Below are positions 1 through 5,887 of a DNA stretch of 13,500 nt, in pieces. Position 1 is the stretch's first letter, and each line of letters opens with the position of its first letter. The notes beneath the pieces are model-generated. The model was not told the origin of the DNA, ran no database searches, and worked only from the letters and a program-made list of their open reading frames with translations. Location: contig UQSC01000047.1 of NCBI GenBank assembly GCA_900543615.1, forward strand, positions 1 to 13,500. The letters are read 5' to 3'. The position numbers were made by a program, and so were the translations under genes. The DNA comes from an uncultured Collinsella sp. (GTDB taxonomy: Bacteria > Actinomycetota > Coriobacteriia > Coriobacteriales > Coriobacteriaceae).

Positions 1-189
1 ACCCAGGACAGTCGTCAAAAAGACGAGGGACTTGGCGGGTGCAAAAAGCAGCGCGATACCAGCAATGAGCGCTAAGACGCCCGTGATGGCGTAAATCCAG
101 CGCACGGCCTTGACGGCCTTGCCTGCCATGCTTTTCTCGTCAAATCCAAACTGGCTCGATTTTTGGTCATCATTCTTAAAGATGCCCAT
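1..189 (-). CDS. HdeD family (DUF308) membrane protein, N-terminal fragment
   Basis: This gene runs off the left edge of the window, so only the first 63 residues are visible. It starts MGIFKNDDQKSSQFGFDEKS, a soluble charged head of about 30 residues. A hydrophobic segment at residues 31-51 (WIYAITGVLALIAGIALLFA, ending in Pro51) and the start of a second one follow. A short helix ending LLFAP and then a segment of the form sLvfLttvlG is typical of HdeD/DUF308 proteins, small integral membrane proteins of roughly 180-220 residues with about six helices. In E. coli HdeD is linked to acid resistance, but most actinobacterial members have no known role. The start is well supported: AAGGAGA (complement of 194-200) lies just upstream of the ATG at 187-189. 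The gene is divergent from the nitroreductase. The family call rests on a fragment, so it is moderate. Confidence 0.6.
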   Translation of the reverse strand, partial: MGIFKNDDQKSSQFGFDEKSMAGKAVKAVRWIYAITGVLALIAGIALLFAPAKSLVFLTTVLG

Positions 190-287
190 AATGTCTCCTT
201 TCCGTGTGGTGCACGTCGCGTTCATTGCTCTCCGTGCGGCGTACGCCAAAAGTGCTGCAACAAGTATCGCCCAAGGGCGCCGATGCA

Positions 288-316
288 TGGGGCGGGAAGG
301 ACGAATTGCCGCCCCA
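288..316. promoter_or_regulatory. GC-rich hairpin in divergent intergenic region
   Basis: TGGGGCGG (288-295) pairs perfectly with CCGCCCCA (309-316) around a 13-base loop. There is no T-run on either side, so it is not a normal intrinsic terminator. It lies about 100 bases upstream of the HdeD-like start and could be in that gene's leader transcript or be a protein binding site. Function unknown. Confidence 0.35.
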
Positions 317-367
317 CATTCCCGAATTGTTACTTTTGTTCCCGCTCCAGTGAGGATTAATCAACAA

Positions 368-396
368 TTGTAGAACATTACGCCGCTGTATGTAAT
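368..396 (+). promoter_or_regulatory. Candidate sigma-70 promoter for the nitroreductase gene
   Basis: TTGTAG (368-373) and TGTAAT (391-396) are separated by exactly 17 bases. The -10 box matches TATAAT at five of six positions and the -35 box matches at three. The local sequence is AT-rich compared with the rest of the window. Transcription would start near 403, leaving a leader of about 50 bases. Confidence 0.4.
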
Positions 397-453
397 TGCC
401 TAGGTTTTAGGTTAGATTCTCCTAAGGACAATTGGCTTGTATTGGGGGTCCCT

Positions 454-1125
454 ATGAACGAAGCAGTTCCCGCGGCGCCGGTAAGCGCCGAGTCGATGGC
501 AAAGCAGGGTTGCGAAAAGCTCGGCTTGAACGCGTTTGATGCGTTGGTTCGCCGCGCCCGTACGTGCCGTCGCTTTGACGAGTCCATGCGCGTGCCGCGC
601 GAGTTTTTGCTCGAGCTGGCGGAACTGGCGCACCTGGCTCCCTGCGGCGCCAATGCTCAGCGTCTGCGTTTTCATGTGGTAAGCGGTTCCGAGGACTGCG
701 CTCGCGTGTTTGACGAGCTTGCATGGGCCGGCGCGCTTAAGGACTGGTCGGGTCCTGCCGAGGGCGAGCGCCCGACCGGCTACATCGCGATTCTTGCCGA
801 GCGCGCCGTTCCGGGCAAGCCCGCCGCTCCTATTACCGAGGTCGACACGGGCATTGCCGCGCAGACGATGATGCTCGCCGCCCGCAGCGCCACGCCCGAG
901 GTGGCAGCCTGCATGTTCAAGGCCTTTACGCCCCACGCGATCGATGCCATGGGGCTCGATAACGACAAGTATGAGCTCAAGCTGATCATGGCGTTTGGCG
1001 TTCCGACCGAGACACAGGTGATCGATGCGATCGATTCCAACCCCGACGGCTCCATCAATTATTGGCGCGACGAGGCGCAGGTGCACCACGTACCCAAGCG
1101 CCCGCTTGCCGACGTACTGGTGTAG
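454..1125 (+). CDS. Nitroreductase family protein (FMN-dependent oxidoreductase)
   Basis: The 223-residue product belongs to the nitroreductase superfamily, FMN enzymes that use NAD(P)H to reduce nitro compounds, quinones or other acceptors in the cytoplasm. The N-terminal half carries the family signature: RRARTCRRFDES, the flavin-phosphate-binding RRSxRxf element, followed by hydrophobic LLELAELAHLAP and then a GANAQRLRFHVV segment corresponding to the usual aPSaxNxQpwrf. The middle holds DTGIAAQTMMLAA, the helix corresponding to DxgiaaqnmlLaA. The tail has AFGVPTET and YWRDEAQVHHVPKR, as in clostridial and coriobacterial members. I prefer the ATG at 454, preceded by a GGGGG run at 444-448, over an in-frame TTG at 442 that adds four residues. 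It is a single gene with a candidate promoter at 368-396. The physiological substrate cannot be told from sequence. Confidence 0.85.
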   Translation: MNEAVPAAPVSAESMAKQGCEKLGLNAFDALVRRARTCRRFDESMRVPREFLLELAELAHLAPCGANAQRLRFHVVSGSEDCARVFDELAWAGALKDWSGPAEGERPTGYIAILAERAVPGKPAAPITEVDTGIAAQTMMLAARSATPEVAACMFKAFTPHAIDAMGLDNDKYELKLIMAFGVPTETQVIDAIDSNPDGSINYWRDEAQVHHVPKRPLADVLV

Positions 1126-1133
1126 CTGAGCGT

Positions 1134-1143
1134 CACCGCGGTG
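1134..1143. promoter_or_regulatory. Short perfect palindrome CACCGCGGTG after the nitroreductase stop
   Basis: A perfect 10-bp palindrome lies 9 bases past the nitroreductase stop. The same 10 bases are the core of a longer palindrome in front of the flippase gene (11864-11877). It might be a shared protein site or a chance match in GC-rich DNA. Confidence 0.25.
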
Positions 1144-1157
1144 TGATCCGGCGGTAA

Positions 1158-1192
1158 ACCACCACAAAGGCACCTGTCCCCTTTGCGGTGGT
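1158..1192. repeat. Intergenic stem-loop (REP-like, GTCCC-containing)
   Basis: ACCACC-A-CAAAGG (1158-1170) pairs with CCTTTG-C-GGTGGT (1180-1192), giving a 13-position stem with one internal mismatch and a 9-base loop. There is no T-run after it, so it is not a clear intrinsic terminator. It ends only 4 bases before the purine-rich ribosome site of the next gene. Its loop text (GGCACCTGTCCC) resembles the GGCAC and GTCCC words of the repeat cluster at 11932-12069. I infer a member of a dispersed palindromic family that could also affect translation of the downstream gene. Confidence 0.45.
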
Positions 1193-1207
1193 GCGAGGGG
1201 AGGACGT

Positions 1208-1750
1208 GTGGCAGATTTGTATTTGGTGCGGCATGGGCAGACTGAGCTCAATGTGCAGAACATTTTGCAGGGTGGGCACGATTCGCCGCTTACGGCGCGC
1301 GGGCGCGAGCAGGCGCTGGCGACGCGCGCGGCGTTTGAGGCGCGTGGCGTGACCTTTGACCGTGTGTATTCCTCCCCGTTGGGCCGGGCGCGGCGTACGG
1401 CTGAGCTAATTGCTGGCGAGGGCTGCTCGATAGAGCTGGTCGATGACCTACGCGAGTGGCATTTGGGCTCGCTGGAGGGCACATCAAATCGCGATATGCC
1501 GCCGCAGCCCTGGGGTGATTATCCGGTGGCCTTTGGTGGCGAGTCTGAAGTGCAGCTCCAGTCGCGTATGGTCGCGGCGCTGTCCCGCATCATGGCCAGG
1601 CCGCAGCACGACTGCGTGCTGGCGGTTTCCCATGGCTCAGCCTGCCAGGAGTTTCTTGAGTATGTGACTGGCGAGGGGGAGCTACCCGACAACGGTGCCG
1701 TGCTTCATTTTGGCTATTGCGACGGGGCGTTTTCGCTCTTGGGTTGGTAA
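1208..1750 (+). CDS. Histidine phosphatase (phosphoglycerate mutase-like), copy 1
   Basis: The 180-residue cytoplasmic enzyme belongs to the histidine phosphatase superfamily, branch 1, which includes cofactor-dependent phosphoglycerate mutases, alpha-ribazole phosphatase (CobC) and broad-range sugar phosphatases. The visible active site is complete: R8-H9-G10 near the N-terminus with H9 as the phospho-accepting residue, R60 in SPLGRARRTAE, E83 in LREWHLGSLEG and H142 in AVSHGSA. The length suits a small phosphatase rather than the roughly 230-250-residue dPGM mutase. Translation begins at GTG (1208) with GGGGAGGA at 1197-1204 just before it. The next gene follows after 17 bases and encodes a paralogue. 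The substrate is not evident, and no cobalamin genes are nearby to support CobC. Confidence 0.85.
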   Translation: MADLYLVRHGQTELNVQNILQGGHDSPLTARGREQALATRAAFEARGVTFDRVYSSPLGRARRTAELIAGEGCSIELVDDLREWHLGSLEGTSNRDMPPQPWGDYPVAFGGESEVQLQSRMVAALSRIMARPQHDCVLAVSHGSACQEFLEYVTGEGELPDNGAVLHFGYCDGAFSLLGW

Positions 1751-1755
1751 CGAAC

Positions 1756-1762
1756 GAAAGGA
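1756..1762 (+). promoter_or_regulatory. Ribosome binding site deciding the start of phosphatase copy 2
   Basis: GAAAGGA lies 5 bases before the ATG at 1768. It picks that ATG over upstream in-frame codons (open from 1717) that would overlap the preceding gene, and it makes the N-terminus align with copy 1. Confidence 0.75.
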
Positions 1763-1767
1763 CCCCT

Positions 1768-2403
1768 ATGAATAAAGATCTGTATCTGGTCCGTCATGGA
1801 CAGACGATATTCAACCTTAAGCGTATCATTCAGGGGTGGAGTGACTCGCCGCTTACGCAGTTGGGTTGCGACCAGGCGGCGCGCGCCGGCATGTTTTTAC
1901 GCGCGCGTGGCATTGAGCCCGATCATGCCTACACCTCCACGCTTCATCGCACCGAGCAGACTATCGCCAACTTGTGGCCGGGCTTGGCGTACGAGCGCCT
2001 GGACGGTCTGCGCGAGTGGTTCTTTGGCGACTTTGAGGCCGAGCGCGTGATGCTTATGCCCGAGCGCCCGTGGCGCGACTTCTATTGCCAGTTTGGCGGC
2101 GAGGGCCAGATGCAAGTGCGCGAGCGCATGGTGGCGACGCTGATCGAGCTTATGCAGCGTCCGGACCATACGTGCGTGCTCGCGGTAAGCCATGGCTCGG
2201 CCATCAAGGAGTTTATGGATCACGTGAAGGGTGCGGCGGCCGACGAGCGCGATCGCGTGCCGGGCAACTGCGCGGTGCTGCACTTTGCGTTTGACGACGA
2301 ATCCGACACGTTTGAGCTGATTGAGATTTTTACGCAGGAGGATTACGCACGCGAGCTGGGGCTTGAACCGCTCGTGGCGGCAGCAGGCCCGCAGCGGGGA
2401 TAA
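1768..2403 (+). CDS. Histidine phosphatase (phosphoglycerate mutase-like), copy 2
   Basis: The 211-residue product is a paralogue of the preceding gene. Both begin (D)LYLVRHGQT, share DSPLT, LREW and AVSHGSA, and place catalytic residues at almost the same numbers: R9-H10-G11, R61 in LHRTEQTIA, E83 in LREWFFGDFE and H142. The extra 30 residues are mainly at the C-terminus, after the conserved core (HFAFDDESDTFELIEIFTQE and an Ala-rich tail). With 17 bases between them, the two genes are almost certainly co-transcribed. The pair probably arose by tandem duplication followed by divergence, which suggests two related phosphomonoester substrates. The specific substrate is unknown. Confidence 0.85.
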   Translation: MNKDLYLVRHGQTIFNLKRIIQGWSDSPLTQLGCDQAARAGMFLRARGIEPDHAYTSTLHRTEQTIANLWPGLAYERLDGLREWFFGDFEAERVMLMPERPWRDFYCQFGGEGQMQVRERMVATLIELMQRPDHTCVLAVSHGSAIKEFMDHVKGAAADERDRVPGNCAVLHFAFDDESDTFELIEIFTQEDYARELGLEPLVAAAGPQRG

Positions 2404-2450
2404 CGTGAGCGTGGCGGCACGGGTCGCCGGCATAACTTCTCGACGCAAAA

Positions 2451-2487
2451 GGGGCGGAGATGCATGTACCTGCTGCATCTCCGCCCC
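2451..2487. terminator. Two-way intrinsic terminator between convergent genes
   Basis: GGGGCGGAGATGCA (2451-2464) pairs perfectly with TGCATCTCCGCCCC (2474-2487) around a 9-base loop. It is flanked by AAAA (2447-2450) on the left, which reads as a T-run on the minus strand, and by a T-rich CTGTTTGTT on the right. It sits between the plus-strand phosphatase pair (stop 2403) and the minus-strand DUF1015-like gene (stop 2533), and can end both transcripts. Confidence 0.85.
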
Positions 2488-2532
2488 CTGTTTGTTGAGC
2501 TGCCGATTTTTGTGCTGGACGGTCTGGTCTTG

Positions 2533-3216
2533 CTAGAACCGCGCGACTTGGTGCGTGAGCAGACCCGTCGGAACCTGCGGCGCGCCGCCGCTGACCTGCG
2601 CGGCGGGGAAGAGCGCAGCTACGGCAAAGTTGAACGGCTCTTTGCCCGTGTAGGTGCCGGCGGCACGTGCATCGTCGGCCAGGAGCTGTGATGCCTCGAC
2701 TAGTGCGACAGCGTAGGCAGGGTCGTCGGCCAGTGCCGGCTCCGGCGCCTGGTCGAGCATGGCGCGGATGGCCCCGACGGCGTCCTCGCGCTTGACCTCC
2801 CACACGCGGTGCGTAATGCCCGCGGGGTCGGTGACGGCGTAGAGCGAGGCGCCCTCTTTGGCAGCGCCCAGGATGATGTCCATGACGGGCGACGCCTCGT
2901 AGGCGAGCGACACGGGGCGCGGCTGAACTTTGAGTTCGGCGATCGCGCGCGCGGCGGCGGCCACGTCGGCGCTGGCATCGCCCTTGCCGCCCGCAAGTAC
3001 ACTCGTCGGGCAGATCGCCACGACACCCGTCACACGTCCCGGCTCGCCCGAGCATTCGTACACGTAATACGCCGCACCCGGGTCCTTGAGCATCAGACCA
3101 TCGGCAATGGCTCCGCGCAGGGCATCGTTGCCGCTCAGGATGCTGCCCATTGCAGGCAGCGCCTCGAGCACGCGGTCCTGAGCCGGGCGGATGCAGGGAA
3201 ACGGAAGTGCTTTCAT
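2533..3216 (-). CDS. Shortened DUF1015-like protein lacking the GHHR motif
   Basis: The 227-residue product matches the DUF1015 family in pieces. The N-terminus LPFPCIRP corresponds to the family's pFraLRP start. DPGAAYYVYE (residues 45-54) matches the p.yYvYr segment. GVVAICPTSVLAG (64-76), PVSLAYEASPVMDIIL (101-116) and YAVTDPAGITHRVWEV (126-141) match the central domain, and TGKEPFNFAVAALFPAAQV (190-208) matches the conserved region after the family's IADGHHR motif. That motif is missing: the aligned position reads ALADDPAYAVAL (161-172). The usual C-terminal half is also absent, since full members are about 400-430 residues. DUF1015 genes often neighbour serC-serA, as here. It starts 39 bases after the M20 peptidase stop, so the two form one unit. 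AGGA lies 6 bases before the ATG. The reading frame is intact, so it may be a working variant rather than a pseudogene; function unknown. Confidence 0.6.
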   Translation of the reverse strand: MKALPFPCIRPAQDRVLEALPAMGSILSGNDALRGAIADGLMLKDPGAAYYVYECSGEPGRVTGVVAICPTSVLAGGKGDASADVAAAARAIAELKVQPRPVSLAYEASPVMDIILGAAKEGASLYAVTDPAGITHRVWEVKREDAVGAIRAMLDQAPEPALADDPAYAVALVEASQLLADDARAAGTYTGKEPFNFAVAALFPAAQVSGGAPQVPTGLLTHQVARF

Positions 3217-3255
3217 GGGCGGTCCTAACGCGCGAGTCGGTTTGTTCGCGGCTTA

Positions 3256-4476
3256 TTATGCCCCAACTTGGCCGCTCGCGTCCCAGAGCACGTTATCGGC
3301 GAGCGCGATTAGCACCTGCTGACAACGAACGATATCGGCGTGGGGCACATATTCGTTGGGCTTGTGCGCGAGCGCGAGCGACCCGGGACCGTAGCTCATG
3401 CAATTGCGGTTACCTGTCTTGCCGGCAATGACGGCGGTGTCGGTGTAGCCGGTAAAGAAGCCAACGGTCGTGTCCGCGTCCGTCACGTCATCGGCGGCAC
3501 GCTTGAGCGCTGCTAGAAGGGGAGAGTTTGGGTCGCGCTCGATGGCGGGGCGGTCGCCCGTCACGACGTAGCTGCCGTGGCAACCGGGAATGGCGGCTTC
3601 GGCGACGGCGATGGCCTGCTCTACCATGCGCGTTACGGCGGCCGTATCGGTCGGCGGGGTCAGGCGCATGTCGACCCAGACTTTGGCGCGGTCGGGTACG
3701 ACGTAGGGGCGATATCCGCCCTCGATTTGGCCGAACGTGATGGTCGAAGGCCCCAGCTCATCGTGCGCGGGCAGCGCCACAAACGCGCGACGGAGCGAAC
3801 ACACGACCTCGGCCATGGCGGCGACGGCATCCGCGCCCTTCCAGGGCCGGCTTGCATGCGCCGTCACGCCATCCATTTCAATCTCGAACCACGTACGCCC
3901 CTTGTGCGCCACCTGGATCTGTCCGTCGGTGGGCTCGGTGTCCAGCACCCATTCGCGCGAACCGACCCAGCCGGCATCGATGGCTGCCTCGGAGCCTCGC
4001 ATAAAGTCCTCTTCGTCGACCGAGCAGATGAGCGAAAAGCCGCGGCGGGGTAGCGCGCCATCCACCGCCACGCGCTCGAGCGTATGGACCAGTGCGGCAA
4101 TGGCGCAGGCCAGGCCACCCTTCATGTCGCAGGCGCCACGGCCATAGAGTTTGTCGTTACGCACAACCGTCCCGAGCGGCGGAATGTCCGCGTCCCAGCC
4201 ATCGCCCAGCGTAACGGTATCCATATGGCAGATATAGACGAGTCGCGGCTCGTCGCTTTGGCCCGGCACGGTGACCATAAGGTTGCGGCGCCCGGGGAGT
4301 ACTTCGAGCTCTGCAATCTGCACGGCATCGAGTACCGGATGGCTCAGCTGCGCCAACTGTTCCTCAACCAACGCTTTGATATAGCGTTCAATCTCGCCCT
4401 CATACGCACCTGGGTCGGAACTGTCGATCCGCACGAGCCCTTGCGTAAGCCGCCAAGCAAAATCTGTATCAACCAT
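3256..4476 (-). CDS. M20 family metallopeptidase / amidohydrolase (ArgE/DapE/CPG2-like)
   Basis: The 406-residue cytoplasmic enzyme is a di-zinc M20 hydrolase that cleaves an amide bond in a small peptide or N-acyl amino acid. The metal and catalytic set is visible: H84 and D86 in YICHMDTV, D117 in YGRGACDMKGG, the general base and ligand pair E155-E156 in SVDEED, the acidic ligand in VLDTEPT (D179/E181), H207 in the dimerisation-domain motif TAHASRP, and H371 in LALAHKPNEYV. Length and domain order fit the family. An open frame continues upstream to 4623 but would run through the serA terminator. The ATG at 4476 with GAGGTG (complement of 4480-4485) is the better start. A palindrome and a TTGACA box lie just upstream. 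The substrate is uncertain; acetylornithine, succinyl-diaminopimelate and dipeptides are all possible, and no arg or dap genes are adjacent. Confidence 0.85.
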   Translation of the reverse strand: MVDTDFAWRLTQGLVRIDSSDPGAYEGEIERYIKALVEEQLAQLSHPVLDAVQIAELEVLPGRRNLMVTVPGQSDEPRLVYICHMDTVTLGDGWDADIPPLGTVVRNDKLYGRGACDMKGGLACAIAALVHTLERVAVDGALPRRGFSLICSVDEEDFMRGSEAAIDAGWVGSREWVLDTEPTDGQIQVAHKGRTWFEIEMDGVTAHASRPWKGADAVAAMAEVVCSLRRAFVALPAHDELGPSTITFGQIEGGYRPYVVPDRAKVWVDMRLTPPTDTAAVTRMVEQAIAVAEAAIPGCHGSYVVTGDRPAIERDPNSPLLAALKRAADDVTDADTTVGFFTGYTDTAVIAGKTGNRNCMSYGPGSLALAHKPNEYVPHADIVRCQQVLIALADNVLWDASGQVGA

Positions 4477-4501
4477 AGGCACCTCACATATAGTTAGGTC
4501 A

Positions 4502-4518
4502 ACATACAAATTGTATGT
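4502..4518. promoter_or_regulatory. Operator-like palindrome upstream of the M20 peptidase
   Basis: ACATACAA (4502-4509) and TTGTATGT (4511-4518) form a perfect 8+8 inverted repeat around one base. It begins about 25 bases upstream of the peptidase start. On the minus strand TTGACA (complement of 4516-4521) overlaps its upstream end as a possible -35 box, although no good -10 box sits at 17 bases; the AT-rich TAACTATAT is nearer 19-21. A repressor site covering the promoter is a reasonable inference. Confidence 0.45.
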
Positions 4519-4560
4519 CAAGAAGCGGCTCGGTGCATTTAATGGAGCGCTCATAAAAAC

Positions 4561-4590
4561 GGGGGCGCCTCTCGTGCGAAAGGCGCCCCC
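4561..4590 (-). terminator. Intrinsic terminator of the serC-serA unit
   Basis: GGGGGCGCCT (4561-4570) pairs with AGGCGCCCCC (4581-4590). Read on the minus strand, the hairpin is followed by GTTTTTATG, a proper T-run (complement of 4555-4560). It lies downstream of the serA stop at 4654 and upstream of the peptidase promoter, so it separates the two minus-strand units. Confidence 0.85.
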
Positions 4591-4609
4591 GCGGGCATTC
4601 AATGTCAGC

Positions 4610-4640
4610 GACGGGCAGGCCACATGGGGAACTGCCCGTC
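4610..4640 (-). other. Stem-loop between serA stop and its terminator
   Basis: GACGGGCAG (4610-4618) pairs perfectly with CTGCCCGTC (4632-4640), with a 13-base loop. It begins 13 bases after the serA stop and has no T-run of its own. It probably protects the 3' end of the serA message ahead of the true terminator. Confidence 0.5.
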
Positions 4641-4653
4641 AGATCAGCCGACG

Positions 4654-5817
4654 CTACTTGATCACGCGCACGCGATACATCGAAGGAATCTGCTTGAGCG
4701 CCTCGATGGTGCTGCTGTCCAGGTGCTCGTCGGTGTCGAACATGGTGTAGGCGTTCTCTCCGGCGGACTCGTTGGTCATACGCTGCACGTTGGCGTTGTC
4801 CTTGGCCAGGATGGCCGTGATCTGGCCGATCATGTTGGGCACGTTGGCATGCAGGCAGGCAATGCGGCTTGCAGCGCGCGCCTTGCCCATGTTGCAAGCG
4901 GGGTAGTTGACACTGTGGGCGATGTTACCGTTCTCCAGATAATCCTTGAGCTCGCTGATGGCCATGTCTGCGCAGTTGGCTTCAGCCTCGCCGGTGCCGG
5001 CGCCCGAGTGCGTGGTGATAAACGTATTGGGCATCTTGACGGTCTTGGGCGTGGCGAAGTCGCAGCTAAACCAGCTCAGCTTGCCCTCGCGCAGGGCGGC
5101 GTCGACGGCGTCCTCGTCAATGATGGTCTCGCGCGCGTAGTTGATGAGGACGCCGCCCGGGGCCAGCAGGTTAATCTGCTGGGTGCTGATCATGCCGATG
5201 GTGTCTGCCTTGCTGGGCACGTGCACGGTAAGGTAGTCGCAGCCGCGGCAGAGATCCTCGAGCGTGCCCACGCGCTGCACCTCGCGGCTCAGCACCCACG
5301 CGTGCTCAACGGAAATGAACGGGTCGTAGCCGTAGACGTCCATGCCCAGGTCGACGCAGGCGTTGGCGACTTTGGAACCCACGTTGCCCAGACCGATGAC
5401 GCCGATGCGCTTGCCCTTGAGCTCGCGGCCCACAAAGGCCTTCTTGGCCTTCTCGGCATCGACCTGAATCTCGGGGTCGTCGGCGTTGTCGCGCACCCAG
5501 TTCATCGATTGCACCACGCCGCGGCTCGAGAGCACCAGCATGCCCAGGACGAGCTCCTTGACGGCGTTGCTGTTGGCACCGGGGGAGTTAAAGACGACGA
5601 CGCCCTTCTTGGCGTACTCCTCGACGGGGATGTTGTTGACGCCGGCGCCGCAGCGGGCGATGGCGCGGATGCCCTCGGGCAGTTCGTAGCCGTGCAGGTC
5701 TGTCGAGCGCATCAGGATGGCGTCGGCCTCTTCGGCGGTGCCCACAAACTCGTAGCCCTCGCCAAACTCGACTTTGCCGTCCTTGGTGATGTCGTCGATG
5801 GTCTTAATCTTGCGCAT
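4654..5817 (-). CDS. serA: D-3-phosphoglycerate dehydrogenase
   Basis: SerA oxidises 3-phosphoglycerate to 3-phosphohydroxypyruvate with NAD, the first step of serine synthesis. The 387-residue product has the D-2-hydroxyacid dehydrogenase layout. Substrate-domain residues include RCGAGVNNIP (55-64). The NAD-binding Rossmann loop is GLGNVG (142-147) with D165 in GYDPF. Catalytic R229 lies in INYARE and catalytic H270 in TTHSGAGTGEAE. A C-terminal ACT domain (about 317-387) is a likely serine-sensing or oligomer domain. The third catalytic residue, an acid a few residues after the DF of the CDF segment (252-254), is not visible: the protein reads CDFATPKTVKMPN, and the nearest acid is D253. 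The usual NLARGG and PHLGAST are also altered. AAGGAG (complement of 5824-5829) sits 6 bases before the ATG. It follows serC by 69 bases, which supports the assignment over other 2-hydroxyacid dehydrogenases. Confidence 0.9.
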   Translation of the reverse strand: MRKIKTIDDITKDGKVEFGEGYEFVGTAEEADAILMRSTDLHGYELPEGIRAIARCGAGVNNIPVEEYAKKGVVVFNSPGANSNAVKELVLGMLVLSSRGVVQSMNWVRDNADDPEIQVDAEKAKKAFVGRELKGKRIGVIGLGNVGSKVANACVDLGMDVYGYDPFISVEHAWVLSREVQRVGTLEDLCRGCDYLTVHVPSKADTIGMISTQQINLLAPGGVLINYARETIIDEDAVDAALREGKLSWFSCDFATPKTVKMPNTFITTHSGAGTGEAEANCADMAISELKDYLENGNIAHSVNYPACNMGKARAASRIACLHANVPNMIGQITAILAKDNANVQRMTNESAGENAYTMFDTDEHLDSSTIEALKQIPSMYRVRVIK

Positions 5818-5870
5818 GAAAAACTCCTTAGCAGGTTTGGTTTAAACAGGTGGTTTGAAGTGGCTGGTCG

Positions 5871-5887
5871 GCCCGCGCGTTGCGGGC
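5871..5887 (-). other. Hairpin in the serC-serA intercistronic gap
   Basis: GCCCGC (5871-5876) and GCGGGC (5882-5887) form a perfect 6-bp stem with a 5-base loop that overlaps the last base of the serC stop codon. No T-run follows, so it is more likely an mRNA-stability or partial-attenuation element than a terminator. Confidence 0.4.

Larger units (their letters stand above)
190..453. other. Divergent intergenic region, HdeD-like / nitroreductase
   Basis: This 264-base gap separates two divergently transcribed genes and must hold both promoters. The short open frames in it (for example 110-373 plus) overlap the HdeD-like gene antisense and have no ribosome site, so I do not call a gene. Visible structure is a hairpin at 288-316 and a possible promoter for the nitroreductase at 368-396. 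Confidence 0.6.

Noticed and set aside
412..1482. A 356-codon minus-strand frame opposite the nitroreductase
   Set aside because: It is antisense to two recognised genes and their gap, with no ribosome site and no recognisable domain.
1897..2478. A 193-codon minus-strand frame opposite the second phosphatase
   Set aside because: It starts inside the phosphatase gene antisense and crosses its terminator region; no ribosome site.
4477..4623. A longer N-terminus for the M20 peptidase
   Set aside because: It would translate through the serA terminator and the promoter palindrome. The ATG at 4476 has its own ribosome site and gives a normal family length.
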